64,000 nucleotides of DNA from Macrobrachium rosenbergii. Taxonomy: Eukaryota; Arthropoda; Malacostraca; Decapoda; Palaemonidae. Both the position numbers and the translations under genes were made by a program. The stretch covers positions 42,793,913 to 42,857,912 of the forward strand of contig NC_089753.1 of NCBI RefSeq assembly GCF_040412425.1, in the 5' to 3' direction. Below the pieces are notes generated by a model. That model was given only the letters and a program-made list of their open reading frames with translations. It did no database searches and was not told the DNA's origin. Below are positions 62,688 to 64,000 of the stretch, piece after piece; the first letter of the stretch is position 1, and the number at the start of each line of letters is the position of its first letter.

Positions 62688-63509
62688 GTCAGTTGGTTGA
62701 GAGGTCGAAGTATTAGTAGTAGTAGTAGAAAGAATTTGTCTTTGGAACGGCTCCCTGGCGCGCTCTAAAGACCTTAAGATTTTGATGCAGAGATGCACGA
62801 GTTACTTAGATGTTGGTTAATTGAGCACTCCGATGCTACAGAAGTCTACAAGAAACAGCATTCTTCGTGTGCAACAACAAAAATACTTAAATAGAGCAGG
62901 GTTTAGGCGGTGGATTCCAGTGCTCGTGATGAGCATCAATTTTCATACTACAAATAAGCCATAAAGACGAATCAGTTGAGCACTCATATGGTATGGGCAT
63001 AACGACCTTATGTCAGATATTATCAGATCTTGACGGATAGAAGTAGCATATTAAAATATATCGAGTTGAGGCACTTATATACCTTATAAGATCAAACGAA
63101 GTGTATGTGCATACTGTTAGATGTCCCTCTCCAAGTACATTTTGTCTGTGGTCGAAAAGGAATTTGGGTGTCTCAATTTAGATCATTAGGTAATAAGGGT
63201 AGTTTTCAGGTCAAATTATTATTAAAAGCGGTACTCATAAGGAAATATGCCCTTATCGCTGCCACATGTGGAAACGCAGTACTGACGCAGTACTGTAATA
63301 TCGGTATTTTTAAAAGATATTTTTAGAAAATATTGCCTTTCATGTAGCAGTTGATCTTCGACCAGCAACGTCATTCAGCATCAGATTTTCCATCATGTTC
63401 ACCTACTTCAGCCTTTGATATTCCATCATTAACTTTAAATTTTAATATACCGTTATATATATCATGTATTTGAATGTCCCGTCATAATGATTTTTGGTTT
63501 CTGCCACAG
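62688..63509. other. Intron between kinase exons
   Basis: An 822-bp intron with a short AGT run near 62712; otherwise featureless. The last 398 bp of the window (63603-64000) are the start of the next intron. Confidence 0.7.
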
Positions 63510-63602
63510 CTACGGATGCCTTATCTACATGGCGACTCAGATAGCCTCGGGAATGAAGTATTTGGAGTCACTCAACTTTGTACACAGGGATTTGGCCACA
63601 AG
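63510..63602 (+). CDS. Ddr: Ddr exon: kinase alpha-E helix and start of catalytic loop
   Basis: The acceptor GCCACAG ends at 63509 and the donor is CAAG|GTGAGT at 63603. The exon is phase 2 in and phase 2 out. It encodes [20 protein letters not shown] and [23 protein letters not shown] and [11 protein letters not shown] are nearly identical to vertebrate DDRs. The HRD aspartate is the catalytic base, and the expected Asn of HRDLATRN should open the next exon, beyond the window with the DFG and activation loop. The kinase therefore looks catalytically competent as far as it is visible. Confidence 0.97.
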
Positions 63603-64000
63603 GTGAGTTGCTTTCTCTCTTTCTCTTTCTCCTGGTCCCACATCACTTCGACTAAATGGTATTTAAAGATTAGTATTTAATCTTGCTCATTCACATTTCA
63701 GTCCTCGTTCTTTCATGACATATCTTGTGCTGTGGTCTAAAGAGCTCGGAAGAGAAAGCTGAAGATGCTCTAGTGAATCTTAGTTTAAACGCTAAAGGGA
63801 CAGGTTTCGTAGGCTCAAATATTTTGGAGTAAACCTAAGATAGGAAAAAGTTTAGAATGTGAGAGCCAAGAAGGTTATGGGGATTCCTACAGAAACAAAA
63901 AGTGAAGTGAAGGTATTTCTTGCCCAGATCTGTTTTGTCAGTGTATACGGTTGCAAAAGAGTGAAAGGTTTCGAGATACGTTGTTTAGTAATGTACTTGG

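Overview
The window is animal nuclear DNA: intron-rich, AT-rich and packed with long (CT)n, (GA)n and (AT)n microsatellites, minisatellites, small transposons and tRNA-derived SINEs. The repeat style suggests a decapod crustacean, probably a shrimp or prawn. That placement is an inference from recalled repeat families, because no mitochondrial or rRNA marker is present.

I recognise one gene, on the + strand: a partial discoidin domain receptor (collagen-receptor tyrosine kinase, DDR1/DDR2 family). Eight exons are readable: an extracellular stalk (8292-8432), the transmembrane segment (9421-9620), the cytoplasmic juxtamembrane region (32531-32672 and 50462-50657), and the first half of the kinase domain (53801-53941, 55709-55797, 62490-62687, 63510-63602). 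The last exon stops inside the catalytic loop (HRDLATR). The collagen-binding discoidin domain must lie upstream of base 1 and the rest of the kinase downstream of base 64000. All splice phases agree except within exon 50462-50657, where the reading frame must change by one base.

The rest is intron and repeats. Regions 1-8291, 9621-32530 (22.9 kb) and 32673-50461 (17.8 kb) hold minisatellites (3.2-4.9, 24.4-25.5, 32.7-33.0, 44.9-45.7 kb), a dead Tc1/mariner-type transposon (39560-40903), a decayed non-LTR retrotransposon (about 30990-31950), a MITE nested in an older dispersed repeat (375-619 within 231-757), two copies of a second TIR element (17917-18283, 60977-61212), tRNA-like SINEs (7733-8054, 43420-43620) and several hairpin-forming inverted repeats. 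The largest hairpin has about 280-nt arms centred at 51215.

The most unusual points are: a 23-bp minisatellite that starts exactly at, and is built from, the 5' splice site of exon 32531-32672; the one-base frame break in the next coding exon; and the near-perfect intronic palindrome. I found no CRISPR array, operon, rRNA or functional tRNA, and no sign of a wholly new multi-gene system.
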